DNA from: Amycolatopsis marina
GTDB lineage: Bacteria; Actinomycetota; Actinomycetes; Mycobacteriales; Pseudonocardiaceae
NCBI RefSeq assembly: GCF_900111885.1
Contig: NZ_FOKG01000005.1
Location: 248,001 to 312,000 of the forward strand
Direction: 5' to 3'
Length of the DNA: 64,000 bases
Shown: positions 8,797 through 19,798 of the stretch, piece by piece
How the letters are laid out: each line of letters begins with the position of its first letter
Position numbering within the stretch: position 1 is the first letter of the stretch
The notes under the pieces: model-generated
Told to the model about the DNA's origin: nothing
What the model saw: the letters and a program-made list of their open reading frames with translations, nothing else
The model's database searches: none
Position numbers and translations under genes: made by a program

Positions 8797-8943
8797 TCAG
8801 AGCGGGCACCTCAGGCACTCCGCCACGGAAACCGAGCTGGACAGGTCGGCCTTCTCGGGACCAGTAGCGGCCAGTGCGGGGGTTGCGGCGCCGAACATCA
8901 GCGCAAGGGCGGCGAGCAGGGACAGAACAAAACGTGTCTTCAT
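8797..8943 (-). CDS. Small secreted peptide with C-terminal cysteine pair
   Basis: 48 aa, too short for most gene finders. Sequence starts MKTRFVLSLLAALALMFG, a textbook Sec signal peptide with a Lys/Arg head, a hydrophobic core and an ALA cleavage site after residue 25. The predicted mature peptide is about 23 aa and ends AECLRCPL, with two cysteines three residues apart. GAGGAG (minus strand, 8951-8956) is a good ribosome site at proper spacing from ATG 8943. I do not recognise the family. It stands alone, convergent with the GT4 gene. Confidence 0.7.
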   Translation of the reverse strand: MKTRFVLSLLAALALMFGAATPALAATGPEKADLSSSVSVAECLRCPL

Positions 8944-9175
8944 AGCCAGACTCCTCGAGAGGCAGGGAGAGGATCCGTAAGCGGAAGCATCGTTCGTCCG
9001 GCGCCGAGAAACAACCAGGGTTTCAGTAGGTATACGTACCCTATTCCAAAGTTGCTCCTCCTGAACTGATTCAGCCCCCCAGGTGGCCCAACCGGCTTAC
9101 GGCCATCCGGCGGTGTCACCGACAGGAAAAGGTACTTTCTACACGAAAACACCCCCGTTGCGTGTGCACGTAGGT

Positions 9176-9342
9176 CACTTTCCCGGGAAAGTGCCGCGAC
9201 CTGCCGCTCCACCCCCAGGTCACCTGCTTCTCAGCTCGCACTTTCCCGGGAAAGTGCGATACACCGCGCGGGGCACGTGGGTCACTTTCCCAGGAAAGGG
9301 ACGTCGTTGCGTGTGCACGTAGGTCACTTTCCCGGGAAAGTG
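9176..9342. repeat. Cluster of four palindromes, core CACTTTCCCGGGAAAGTG
   Basis: Copies at 9176-9193, 9238-9257 (perfect 20 bp with flanking G/C) and 9325-9342, plus a decayed copy at 9283-9300. The first and last are each preceded by the same flank (CGTTGCGTGTGCACGTAGGT), so a longer unit has been duplicated. The region 8944-9446 otherwise holds no gene, only these repeats and two terminator hairpins. Confidence 0.9.
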
Positions 9343-9354
9343 CGGGCGCGCAGC

Positions 9355-9384
9355 GGGGCCGGACGGGTGATCCCGTCCGGCCCC
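9355..9384 (-). terminator. Hairpin terminator downstream of aceB (distal)
   Basis: Perfect 13-bp arms, GGGGCCGGACGGG and its complement, around a 4-base loop (TGAT). It follows aceB in the direction of transcription, behind a nearer hairpin at 9411-9442. No long U-tract follows, as is common in high-GC genomes. Confidence 0.7.
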
Positions 9385-9410
9385 GAAGGCACGCTGTCCG
9401 ACCAGCGTGA

Positions 9411-9442
9411 CCGGTCTCCCCGTCAGGAGTGAGGGAGACCGG
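9411..9442 (-). terminator. Hairpin terminator downstream of aceB (proximal)
   Basis: Perfect 10-bp arms (CCGGTCTCCC and complement) with a 12-base loop, starting 5 bases after the aceB stop. Together with 9355-9384 it makes a double terminator. Confidence 0.65.
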
Positions 9443-9446
9443 AGTC

Positions 9447-11087
<1,641 letters not shown>

Positions 11088-11121
11088 GTCGTCCTCCGGG
11101 GTTCATCACAAGTGAGGGGTG

Positions 11122-11194
11122 GCGGGGAATTCGTCGACGACTTCCTGGCGTCACGACGGGCCAGGTGCGGGTAAGCCGTCGACGAATTCCCCGC
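11122..11194 (-). terminator. Intercistronic 18-bp inverted repeat between aceA and aceB
   Basis: Perfect 18-bp arms at 11122-11139 and 11177-11194 (GCGGGGAATTCGTCGACG and complement) with a 37-base loop. It may be a partial terminator, an mRNA processing or protection stem, or a relic of an inverted duplication. It separates two genes that should be co-regulated. Confidence 0.7.
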
Positions 11195-11205
11195 TCAGGG
11201 GAGGG

Positions 11206-12498
<1,293 letters not shown>

Positions 12499-12510
12499 CG
12501 GTTCTCCAAC

Positions 12511-12547
12511 GTTGCGAACTTTGCGATCACTCGCCTTCTGTTCGCAA
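12511..12547. promoter_or_regulatory. Probable RamB sites at the aceA promoter
   Basis: GTTGCGAACTTTGCGATC at 12511-12528 carries two direct GCGA blocks, and TTCGCAA at 12541-12547 is the inverted half-site. RamB of Corynebacterium and Mycobacterium binds AACTTTGCAAA-like and TTGCGAA-like sites upstream of aceA and aceB. The position just 5' of the aceA start fits repression. Confidence 0.6.
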
Positions 12548-12627
12548 CCATGGCATGCGCTGGGGAAACAGGAACAGAGAGCTAATTTGCCAATTTATGC
12601 GAATATTCCGTAGCATCTTGTGAAGCT

Positions 12628-12647
12628 TGCGAATCAACAGATTCGCA
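12628..12647. promoter_or_regulatory. Palindromic RamB operator upstream of ramB
   Basis: TGCGAATC and GATTCGCA form perfect 8-bp arms around AACA, 65 bases before the ramB start. It is a symmetric version of the TTGCGAA half-site and probably mediates autoregulation. Confidence 0.65.
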
Positions 12648-12711
12648 GACCGGTCAAACTGCAGAACTTGATCGGTACGGACAGGAAAAGTTCCGGAATC
12701 AGGCGGTCAGA

Positions 12712-14139
12712 ATGGACAAGACGTTCGCCGGCGCACGGCTGCGGCACCTGCGCGAGAACCGGTCGATGAGCCAGGCAGACCTCGCTCGTGTGCTCGAGAT
12801 CTCACCCAGTTATCTCAACCAGATCGAGCACAACTCCCGCCCCCTGACGGTCCCGGTGCTGCTGCGGATCACCGAGGCATTCGGTGTGGACGCCGAGTTC
12901 TTCGCCAACAACGACACCGCCCGGCTGGTGGCCGACGTCCGGGAGGCGCTGCTGGACGAGTCGGTCGGCGCCGACGTCTCGACCAGCGAGATCAACGACC
13001 TCGCCACCAATCTCCCGACGATGGCGCAGGCGCTGGTCACGCTGCACCGGCGCTACCGCAACGCGGTGGAGAGCACCGCGGCCCTGGTCACCGAGAACGG
13101 CACCGGCCTGCACGGCAGCGCCGCCGCACCGCTGCCCCACGAGGAGGTCCGCGACTTCTTCTACGAGCGGGAGAACTACGTCGCCGAACTGGACGAGCGG
13201 GCCGAGCGGATGGCCGCGGACCTGGACCTGCGTCGCGGCGAGGTGCTGACCCGCCTGCGCCAGAAGCTCGAGGAGACCTACCGGGTCACGGTCACCAGCG
13301 AGGGCATCGACGAGGCGGCGGGCCAGCAGCACCGGTACGAGCCGGGGGCCAGGGTGCTGCGGCTGGCCCCCAGCCTGCGGATCGGGCAGCAGGCGTTCCG
13401 GATGGCCTCGCAGATCGCGCTGCTGGAGTACGACGACCTGATCACGGAACTGGCCGACTCCTGGGCGTTCTCCGGCCCGGCCGCGAGATCGCTCGCCCGG
13501 GTGGGCCTGGCGAACTACTTCGCGGGCGCGCTGATCCTGCCCTACCGGATCTTCCACGCCCGCGCCGAGGAGTTCCGCTACGACATCGAGCGGCTGTGCG
13601 ACCACTTCGGCGTCGGGTTCGAGACGGTGTGCCACCGCCTTTCGACACTGCAGCGGCCGAAACTGCGCGGTGTCCCGTTCTCCTTCGTCCGCGTGGACAG
13701 GGCAGGCAACATGTCCAAGCGGCAGTCGGCCGCGGGCTTCCACTTCTCCAGGGTCGGCGGCGCCTGTCCACTGTGGAACATCTACGAGGCCTTCACCTCG
13801 CCCGGCAAGATCCTCACCCAGGTCGCGAGCATGCCCGACGGCAAGAGCTACTTCTGGATCGCCCGAACCGTCTCGCGCAACATCGGCGGCTACGGCAGTC
13901 CCGGCAAGATGTTCACCGTGGGTCTCGGCTGCGAGCTGCGGCACGCGCGCAGGTTGGTGTACTCGACCGGCCTCGACCTCGACGACACGGCCGCGGCCAC
14001 CCCGATCGGGATGGGCTGCAAGGTGTGCGACCGGCCCGCGTGCTCGCAGCGCGCGTTCCCGACCATCGGCAAGCAGCTGACCGTGGACGAGAACACCAGC
14101 ACCTTCGTCCCCTACCCCGCCGTGCCCAAGAGTTCCTGA
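12712..14139 (+). CDS. ramB: RamB-type XRE regulator of acetate metabolism (short-chain acyl-CoA regulator family)
   Basis: 475 aa. The N-terminal HTH covers residues about 5-62 (RLRHLRENRSMSQADLARVL, SPSYLNQIEHNSRPL). The middle carries an IrrE-like region and the C-terminal half the short-chain fatty-acyl regulator domain with conserved cysteines (GLGCELRHARR, GMGCKVCDRPACSQRAFP). RamB represses aceA/aceB and is relieved on acetate or propionate; here it diverges from aceA with matching operator sites between. Assignment rests on architecture and context. Confidence 0.92.
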   Translation: MDKTFAGARLRHLRENRSMSQADLARVLEISPSYLNQIEHNSRPLTVPVLLRITEAFGVDAEFFANNDTARLVADVREALLDESVGADVSTSEINDLATNLPTMAQALVTLHRRYRNAVESTAALVTENGTGLHGSAAAPLPHEEVRDFFYERENYVAELDERAERMAADLDLRRGEVLTRLRQKLEETYRVTVTSEGIDEAAGQQHRYEPGARVLRLAPSLRIGQQAFRMASQIALLEYDDLITELADSWAFSGPAARSLARVGLANYFAGALILPYRIFHARAEEFRYDIERLCDHFGVGFETVCHRLSTLQRPKLRGVPFSFVRVDRAGNMSKRQSAAGFHFSRVGGACPLWNIYEAFTSPGKILTQVASMPDGKSYFWIARTVSRNIGGYGSPGKMFTVGLGCELRHARRLVYSTGLDLDDTAAATPIGMGCKVCDRPACSQRAFPTIGKQLTVDENTSTFVPYPAVPKSS

Positions 14140-14249
14140 AGCACGACAGGGCAACCGGGGGCTGCACAGACACGCCCTAGTGGTTTCGTGTTCGCCTCGC
14201 TACGTTAGGTTGGCCACTCGCCGACCGCCCTACCGATTGCGAGGAAGCG

Positions 14250-15110
14250 ATGTCCGCCTCAACGTCCTCAGCCCCCAGTTCGGTCCCGGTCGGAGTCGAC
14301 CCGAACAGGGCGAGCATCGCGCGGGTGTACGACGCGGCACTCGGAGGCAAGGACAACTACGCGATCGACCGCGGCGTGCTCGAGGAGATCGGCAAGGTCA
14401 CGCCCGACATCCAGATCATGGCGTGGGCGAACCGGAACTGGTTGATTCGCGTCGCACGGTTCCTGACCGACCAGTGCGGGATACGACAGTTCATCGACTG
14501 CGGATCCGGCCTGCCGACCGCGGAGAACACCCACGAGGTCGTGCAGCGCATCGCGCCCGAGAGCACGACCGTCTACGTCGACAACGATCCGGTCGTGCTC
14601 GCACACGGCAACGCATTGCTCGCCGAGAACGACAGCACGCACATCGCGAGCGCCGACATCTACAAGCCAGCCGAAGTACTCGGCCACGACCTCGTCCGCA
14701 CGCACATCGACTTCACCGAGCCCGTCGCGCTGATGCACGTGAGCACGATGCACCACTACATCGGCGACGACGGCGACCGGATCATGCGGGAGTACATCGA
14801 CGCGCTGCCCAGTGGTTCCTACGTCGCCCTCAGCCATTTCTACGACCCTGCGGACCCCGCGGCGCCGGAGCACAGCGCACTTGCCCGGAAGATGGAGGAC
14901 ATCTTCGTCCACAGCGCGATGGGCAGTGGCGTCTTCCGAACCAGGGAACAGATCATGGCCCTCCTGCCCGGACTGGAGATCGTCCCGTCCGGCCCAGGCA
15001 AGGAGCCAGACCTGGAGCTGTGTGCGTACTGGTGGCCGGACGGCCCCACCCTGCGCCCGCTCAGCGGTGTCGAGTTCTGCATCGCCGGGGCCGTCGGCCG
15101 CAAGCCCTGA
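14250..15110 (+). CDS. SAV2177/DUF574 family SAM-dependent methyltransferase
   Basis: 286 aa. VDPNRASIARVYDAALGGKD is the family start, FIDCGSGLPTAENTHEVVQ is the SAM-binding loop, VYVDNDPVVLAHGNALLAEN is motif II, and VALMHVSTMHHYIGDD follows. GAGGAAG precedes the ATG. These proteins are numerous in Streptomyces and Pseudonocardiaceae, often near DUF397 or XRE genes; substrates are unknown. It is free-standing between ramB and a convergent MBL-fold gene. Confidence 0.9.
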   Translation: MSASTSSAPSSVPVGVDPNRASIARVYDAALGGKDNYAIDRGVLEEIGKVTPDIQIMAWANRNWLIRVARFLTDQCGIRQFIDCGSGLPTAENTHEVVQRIAPESTTVYVDNDPVVLAHGNALLAENDSTHIASADIYKPAEVLGHDLVRTHIDFTEPVALMHVSTMHHYIGDDGDRIMREYIDALPSGSYVALSHFYDPADPAAPEHSALARKMEDIFVHSAMGSGVFRTREQIMALLPGLEIVPSGPGKEPDLELCAYWWPDGPTLRPLSGVEFCIAGAVGRKP

Positions 15111-15116
15111 CCTGTC

Positions 15117-15935
15117 CTAGCCCACCGCGCGAACGCCTTCCTGAAGCACGACACGTTCACCCGGCACGGGCAGGAGCAACCGGTCGAGGAGACCGGCGTC
15201 GGCGAACGCCTTCCGCAACACGAAGGCGCCTTCGCTGAAGTGCCGCCAACCCTCCATGTGCACGGGCACGATCCGGGCTTCGCCGAGGATGCCCGCCACC
15301 TCGACAGCGGCCGCGCTCGTCAGCGTGAGCGGTCGGCCTCCGGCGATCACGGGCGAGCGGGCCGCGCCGACGAAGAGCACGGCGTGGTCCGGAACGCCGA
15401 GGCGGCGGACGATCTCGGCGACGACCGAGGGTGCGGCGTTGTCACCGCTGACGTAGACGGTGGGCAGGTCCGGTGCGCTGAGCACGAAACCGGTCACCTC
15501 CGCGTGCATGCCCAGGTCGACGTCCTCGGGTCCGTGCTGTGCGGGCGTTCCGGTGACGCGCAGGGTGGTCCCGTCCGGGCGGGCGAGTTCCACGCTCTCC
15601 CACGGTTCGAGGCCGCGCACCGGAGCACCGAGGCGCGTGGCGCCACCGGGAGTCGTCAGCACCTGCGGCACCCGCCCGAGCAGCGCCCGCCCCGCGACAT
15701 CCAGGTTGTCGAGGTGCTGGTCATGGGACAGGAGCACGACGTCGATCGGGTCCAACTCGGCCGGGGTCAGCACGGGACCGGCGAACTTGCTCAGCCGCTC
15801 ATCGAGGTAGTGGCCGGGTGGGTCGAAGGTGGGGTCGGTGAGCAGTCGCAGGCCGCCCAGTTCGAGTAGCGCGGTCGGCCCGCCCACCACGGTGACACCC
15901 AGTTCGTTCTCACGTTTACCAGTTCTATTTTCCAT
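15117..15935 (-). CDS. Metallo-beta-lactamase-fold hydrolase
   Basis: 272 aa from ATG 15935. The metal motif is VLLSHDQHLDNLD at about residue 70, with further ligands expected in TPAQHGPED and VYVSGDNAAP, and the C-terminal VPVHMEGWRHFSEG is typical of the UlaG/YtnP-like subgroup. Probable cytoplasmic hydrolase, substrate unknown. It diverges from the CGNR regulator, with the start codons 53 bases apart; the CTAACGGA site lies between them, suggesting the CGNR protein controls it. Confidence 0.82.
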   Translation of the reverse strand: MENRTGKRENELGVTVVGGPTALLELGGLRLLTDPTFDPPGHYLDERLSKFAGPVLTPAELDPIDVVLLSHDQHLDNLDVAGRALLGRVPQVLTTPGGATRLGAPVRGLEPWESVELARPDGTTLRVTGTPAQHGPEDVDLGMHAEVTGFVLSAPDLPTVYVSGDNAAPSVVAEIVRRLGVPDHAVLFVGAARSPVIAGGRPLTLTSAAAVEVAGILGEARIVPVHMEGWRHFSEGAFVLRKAFADAGLLDRLLLPVPGERVVLQEGVRAVG

Positions 15936-15954
15936 GAGAACGAAGCTAGTGGCT

Positions 15955-15962
15955 CTAACGGA
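15955..15962. promoter_or_regulatory. CTAACGGA element between MBL-fold and CGNR genes
   Basis: CTAACGGA lies about 14 bases upstream of the CGNR gene's TACCAT -10 element (15976-15981, 6 bases before ATG 15988, leaderless). The same element, in more copies, occurs in front of the second CGNR gene at 41722. Confidence 0.5.
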
Positions 15963-15987
15963 AACACACAAGGGTTACCATGAGAAG

Positions 15988-16485
15988 ATGACGGCAGCTC
16001 CCGGCGAGGACCTCTCCCCAGCACTGGCCCTGGTGAACACCCGGCACAGGGACGGCGACGATCTGCCGTCGTGGCTGGCCGACCAGACACTGGCGGACAG
16101 TGAACACGACCGCTTTCAGCGGCTCCGAGAGGTTGTCCGGGAACTGTTCCTGGCCAGGACCGAGTCCCGGCAGCCCGCCCCATCCGCGCTGTCCGAACTG
16201 GACGATGTGTTGCGTGTGGCGCCGGGAACGCCCGCGCTGACGTGGGCGGAGCCCCCGCACCGGGAGTGGCGCTGGCTCGGTGGCACGAAGGCGGAGCGGA
16301 CCGCCGCCGCGATCGCCGCGGACGCGATCGATGTACTGACAGCCAGGGGCGAGGCACTCGCACAGTGCCCCGCCCCTGGCTGTGTCAAACTGCTGCTGCG
16401 CACCCACCGGCGCAGACACTGGTGCAGCACCCGGTGTGGTGACCGCGTCCGGGCCGACCGGCACTACCACCGGCAGCGGCCCTGA
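15988..16485 (+). CDS. CGNR zinc-finger transcriptional regulator
   Basis: 165 aa from ATG 15988. The N-terminal half is an ABATE-type stress-induced domain (LALVNTRHRDGDD). The C-terminal zinc finger reads CPAPGCVKLLLRTHRRRHWC with a second pair at CSTRCGDRVRA, the CGNR class in which the Asn is replaced by Asp (CGDRVRA). These act as transcription factors, usually next to the enzyme they control; the MBL-fold gene is divergent. The -10 element TACCAT six bases before the ATG supports a leaderless start. Confidence 0.88.
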   Translation: MTAAPGEDLSPALALVNTRHRDGDDLPSWLADQTLADSEHDRFQRLREVVRELFLARTESRQPAPSALSELDDVLRVAPGTPALTWAEPPHREWRWLGGTKAERTAAAIAADAIDVLTARGEALAQCPAPGCVKLLLRTHRRRHWCSTRCGDRVRADRHYHRQRP

Positions 16486-16509
16486 CGCCTGTCAGCGCAT
16501 GACGCCCTC

Positions 16510-17850
16510 TCAGTTCTCCAGCACCTGGATCCGCTGCTCGTCGGACCGCGACCTCGCGTCGGCGCTGCCGATGTTCGGGCCGCGGGGCGGGATGGCGTCG
16601 TAGGCGGCGGGATCGAGCTGGTTCACCCTTCCGCTGGCGACGGCGGAGAGCATGCCGTCAAGTCCGATGTAGACCGAGCGGGTCAGCACGGCCCGGTACT
16701 TCTGGCCGAGTGTCTGGGTCTGGCCGCGCACCTCGAACAGCACGGTCCCGCTGCCGTTGAGCGCGAACGAGCCGAGCCCGGTGCCGGGCAGGTTGATGTC
16801 CTGCGGGTACAGGGTCACGTTGCCGAACAACGGACGGTTGTTGGCCGCGCCCTGCAACGCGTTGTACACCGCGACGTTGAGCCGCTTCGAGTAGTCCAGG
16901 TCGTAGTCGTCGGCGTACTTCTCGTAGCCGGGAGTGCCCGCGGGGTCGTCGACGAACTTGCCGGAGATCGACAGCGTGACGAACTCGTCCGGATCGTCCG
17001 GCATCACGTAGCAGGCGCCCTGGTGGTGCAGGTCGACGTAGGTGTCCACCTCGCCGAACTCCATGCTCAGCCCGCGGTACACGTCCCGCACGACCTTCGA
17101 CTCGGGGGTGATGTACCAGCCCGTCTCGGCCGAACTGCCGGGAAAGTCCTCCGCCTTCGGGACGTAGGACAGGTCGGGGTTGTAGTCGCGGTTGGTGTCG
17201 AAGCCGGGCCGCTGGGAGTAGTCATCGCCCTGCAGCGAACGGGTGTAGTAGTTCCAGGCGGGCTCACTGCCCCGCAGTTGCGGGTAGCGCGCGACGACCT
17301 CCTGCCAGGACATGTCGTTGCCCCTGCGGTCGAGTTCGGCGCCGTCCGGGTTCATCTTGGGAATCGCGACGATGGTCAGGTTCTCCCGCCACCGCTTGGC
17401 TTTCGGCGACTCGCTCGTCCCGGCCCAGTGCAGCAGGTCCAGGATGGCGTCGGTGCCGGTCTTCTCGTTCCCGTGGATCTCGCTCGTCAGCAGCACCGCC
17501 TTGGGGCCGGTGCCGACCCGTGCGGACCAGATCTCGCGGCCACGGTTGCTGCGGCCCACCTGCTCGACGTCGACCCGGCCGTCGCTGACCCGCTCGATCC
17601 GGTCGAGCTCGATGCCGAGTTCGCGGTGATCGGTGAACTGGTGGATCGGCAGATCACGCGGCGCCTCGCTGCACTGTTGCGCCGCGGAGACGAACGCGTC
17701 GTCCTGCGGCTGTGCCCGATCGAGACTGGTGGAGTAGGCGGGCGCATCCGGGGAACCGGGCGCACCGAGCGCGGGGCTGCCGGTGACGAGCAGTGTCAGC
17801 GCGGCGGCACCTGCGACTCCGGCGAGCAGTGGACGGCTGTTTCTGGACAC
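16510..17850 (-). CDS. Secreted M14 family zinc carboxypeptidase
   Basis: 446 aa from GTG 17850, chosen because GGAGGAA lies just upstream. A signal peptide spans residues 1-30 (LLAGVAGAAALTLLVTGSPA, cut near ALGA). Zinc ligands are SEIHGNEKTGTD (His, Glu) and YVDLHHQGACYV (His); the catalytic Glu is in VLFEVRGQTQ. It would remove C-terminal residues from peptides outside the cell. It stands alone, convergent with the CGNR gene. Confidence 0.92.
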   Translation of the reverse strand: MSRNSRPLLAGVAGAAALTLLVTGSPALGAPGSPDAPAYSTSLDRAQPQDDAFVSAAQQCSEAPRDLPIHQFTDHRELGIELDRIERVSDGRVDVEQVGRSNRGREIWSARVGTGPKAVLLTSEIHGNEKTGTDAILDLLHWAGTSESPKAKRWRENLTIVAIPKMNPDGAELDRRGNDMSWQEVVARYPQLRGSEPAWNYYTRSLQGDDYSQRPGFDTNRDYNPDLSYVPKAEDFPGSSAETGWYITPESKVVRDVYRGLSMEFGEVDTYVDLHHQGACYVMPDDPDEFVTLSISGKFVDDPAGTPGYEKYADDYDLDYSKRLNVAVYNALQGAANNRPLFGNVTLYPQDINLPGTGLGSFALNGSGTVLFEVRGQTQTLGQKYRAVLTRSVYIGLDGMLSAVASGRVNQLDPAAYDAIPPRGPNIGSADARSRSDEQRIQVLEN

Positions 17851-17984
17851 CAGCGATTCCTCCAACGCAGGGAGAACCCCAGCCCCCCGGGCCCGGGTTG
17901 CGGACGGAAGCGATGAGAACACCGGTGTGAAAGTTAGTTATACCAACGAACGGCCGTGTACGGGAAGCCCCATTCGGCGGCGGA

Positions 17985-18743
17985 TCAGTCCCGCTCGCCC
18001 AGCGTCTTCTGCAGCGCCTTGCTGGCCTTGCGAGCCATGTCCTTGACGGCCTCGCGGCGCTCGGCGTCCGCCTCGTAGTCGGCCTTGCGGTCGCGCACCA
18101 CGCGCGCGGGGGAACCGACGGCGATCGCGTAGTCCGGGATGTCGCCGCGCACGACGGCATGGGCACCGAGAACGCAACCCCGGCCCACCCTGGTCCCGCG
18201 CAGGACGGAGACCTTCGTGCCGATCCAGGTGTCCGGCCCGATTCGGACCGGCGATTTCACGATGCCCTGGTCCTTGATCGGCAGGTTGATGTCGGCGATG
18301 ACGTGGTCGAAGTCGCAGACGTAAACCCAGTCCGCGACCAGGGTCGCGGCGCCGAGCTCGATGTCCAGGTAGCCGTTGATCACGTTCTGTCTGCCGAAGA
18401 CCGCCTTGTCACCGATGCGCAGTGAGCCCTCGTGACAGCGGATGGCGTTGCCGTCCCCGATGTGCACCCAGCGGCCGATCTCCATCCGCCCGTACCCCGG
18501 CCTGCAGTGGATCTCCACGTTCTTGCCGAGGAAGACCATTCCCCGCAGGATGATGTGCGGGTTGGCGAGGCGGAACTTCAACAGGCGGTAGTACCGCACC
18601 AGGTACCACGGGGTGAAGGCCCGGTTGCGCAGCACCCAGCGCAGCGAGTCGACGGTGAGGAACCGCGCCTGCTGGGGGTCGCGGCGGGCACGGCGCCACC
18701 CCTGGACCCGGGACAACACGGGTGAACCCCACATGGACGTCAT
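17985..18743 (-). CDS. Hexapeptide-repeat (left-handed beta-helix) acyltransferase
   Basis: 252 aa. From residue about 65 the sequence is a series of hexapeptide turns (VFLGKNVEIHCRPGYGRMEI, WVHIGDGNAIRC, VRIGPDTWIGTKVSVLRG) ending in GDIPDYAIAVGSPARVVRDR, the classic C-cap of sugar O-acetyltransferases. The N-terminal 60 residues form an extra helical segment and the C-terminus is a charged tail. Likely acetylates a cell-surface glycan or small molecule. Divergent from the nucleoside hydrolase. Confidence 0.85.
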   Translation of the reverse strand: MTSMWGSPVLSRVQGWRRARRDPQQARFLTVDSLRWVLRNRAFTPWYLVRYYRLLKFRLANPHIILRGMVFLGKNVEIHCRPGYGRMEIGRWVHIGDGNAIRCHEGSLRIGDKAVFGRQNVINGYLDIELGAATLVADWVYVCDFDHVIADINLPIKDQGIVKSPVRIGPDTWIGTKVSVLRGTRVGRGCVLGAHAVVRGDIPDYAIAVGSPARVVRDRKADYEADAERREAVKDMARKASKALQKTLGERD

Positions 18744-18793
18744 GCCCGTGACCGTAACCTGTGCATGGAGTGGCCACGAGACGAGGGAGCGGC

Positions 18794-19765
18794 ATGGGGA
18801 CCAGGCTCATCATCGACACCGACCCCGGAGTCGACGACGCCTTCGCTATCGCGCTGGCCGCGCTCAGCGAGGACGTGGACCTGCTCGGAGTCACCACCGT
18901 CTTCGGCAACGTCCCGCTCGCGGCCACCACCCGCAACGCCCAGCGCGTGCTGGCGCTGTGCGGGCGCTCCGACGTTCCGGTGGCCGCGGGGGCCGAGCGC
19001 CCGCTCGTGCACCCGCACCCACACCGCGCGCACTACGCGCACGGTGTCGACGGGCTGTCCGGCCGGTCCCAGGTCCTGCCCGAACCCGAACGCGAGCTCG
19101 AACGCGCCGACGCGGTGGAACTGCTGGTCTCGCTGCTGAACGCGGCGGACGAACCGGTGACGATCGCCCCGATCGGCCCCCTCACCAACATCGCCGCGCT
19201 GCTGGCCGCGCATCCCGGCGTGCGGGAGAAGATCGACCGCGTGGTGATCATGGGTGGTGCACTGGGCCACGGGAACACGACAGCGGCGGCCGAGTTCAAC
19301 ATCTGGAGCGACCCCGAGGCCGCCCGTCGGGTGCTGACCGGCGGCGAGGTGTCGTGTGTGCTCGTCCCGATGGATCTCACGTATCGCTGCGCCGTGGACG
19401 CCGAGTGGCTGGCCAAGCTGAATGGCTCGGGCCCGATCGGGACGGCGCTGTACGCACTGACCCCGGACTACCGGGAGCACTACAACCGGGCGCTTGGCTG
19501 GGACGGCATCGTCATGCACGACGCCGTCGCGGTCGCGGAGGCGATCAAACCAGGCATCCTGCGCACCGAGCGCTTTCCGATCGATGTCGACTGCACGCAC
19601 GGCCCCTCCCGTGGGGCGACGCTGGTGGACCGGCGACGCGCGGAACTCCGGGACGACACCGAAGCCACGGACGAGGTGGCCGACGTGCGAGTCGGCACCG
19701 ACACCGATCTCGACGGCCTGCGCGGGTTCGTCCTCGACCGGCTCGCCACCGTGACCGGCCGGTGA
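18794..19765 (+). CDS. Inosine-uridine-preferring nucleoside hydrolase
   Basis: 323 aa from ATG 18794, preceded by GAGGGAG. RLIIDTDPGVDDAFAIALAA carries the calcium-binding aspartates; VTTVFGNV, IAPIGPLTNIAA and VVIMGGAL are the remaining family motifs, and WDGIVMHDAVAVAEA near 250 gives the C-terminal metal Asp. It hydrolyses the N-glycosidic bond of ribonucleosides for salvage. Base preference cannot be read. Followed by the NlpC/P60 gene 33 bases later. Confidence 0.92.
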   Translation: MGTRLIIDTDPGVDDAFAIALAALSEDVDLLGVTTVFGNVPLAATTRNAQRVLALCGRSDVPVAAGAERPLVHPHPHRAHYAHGVDGLSGRSQVLPEPERELERADAVELLVSLLNAADEPVTIAPIGPLTNIAALLAAHPGVREKIDRVVIMGGALGHGNTTAAAEFNIWSDPEAARRVLTGGEVSCVLVPMDLTYRCAVDAEWLAKLNGSGPIGTALYALTPDYREHYNRALGWDGIVMHDAVAVAEAIKPGILRTERFPIDVDCTHGPSRGATLVDRRRAELRDDTEATDEVADVRVGTDTDLDGLRGFVLDRLATVTGR

Positions 19766-19798
19766 TGCCGCGTGCGCGAATCGCCATATCCTGATCCC

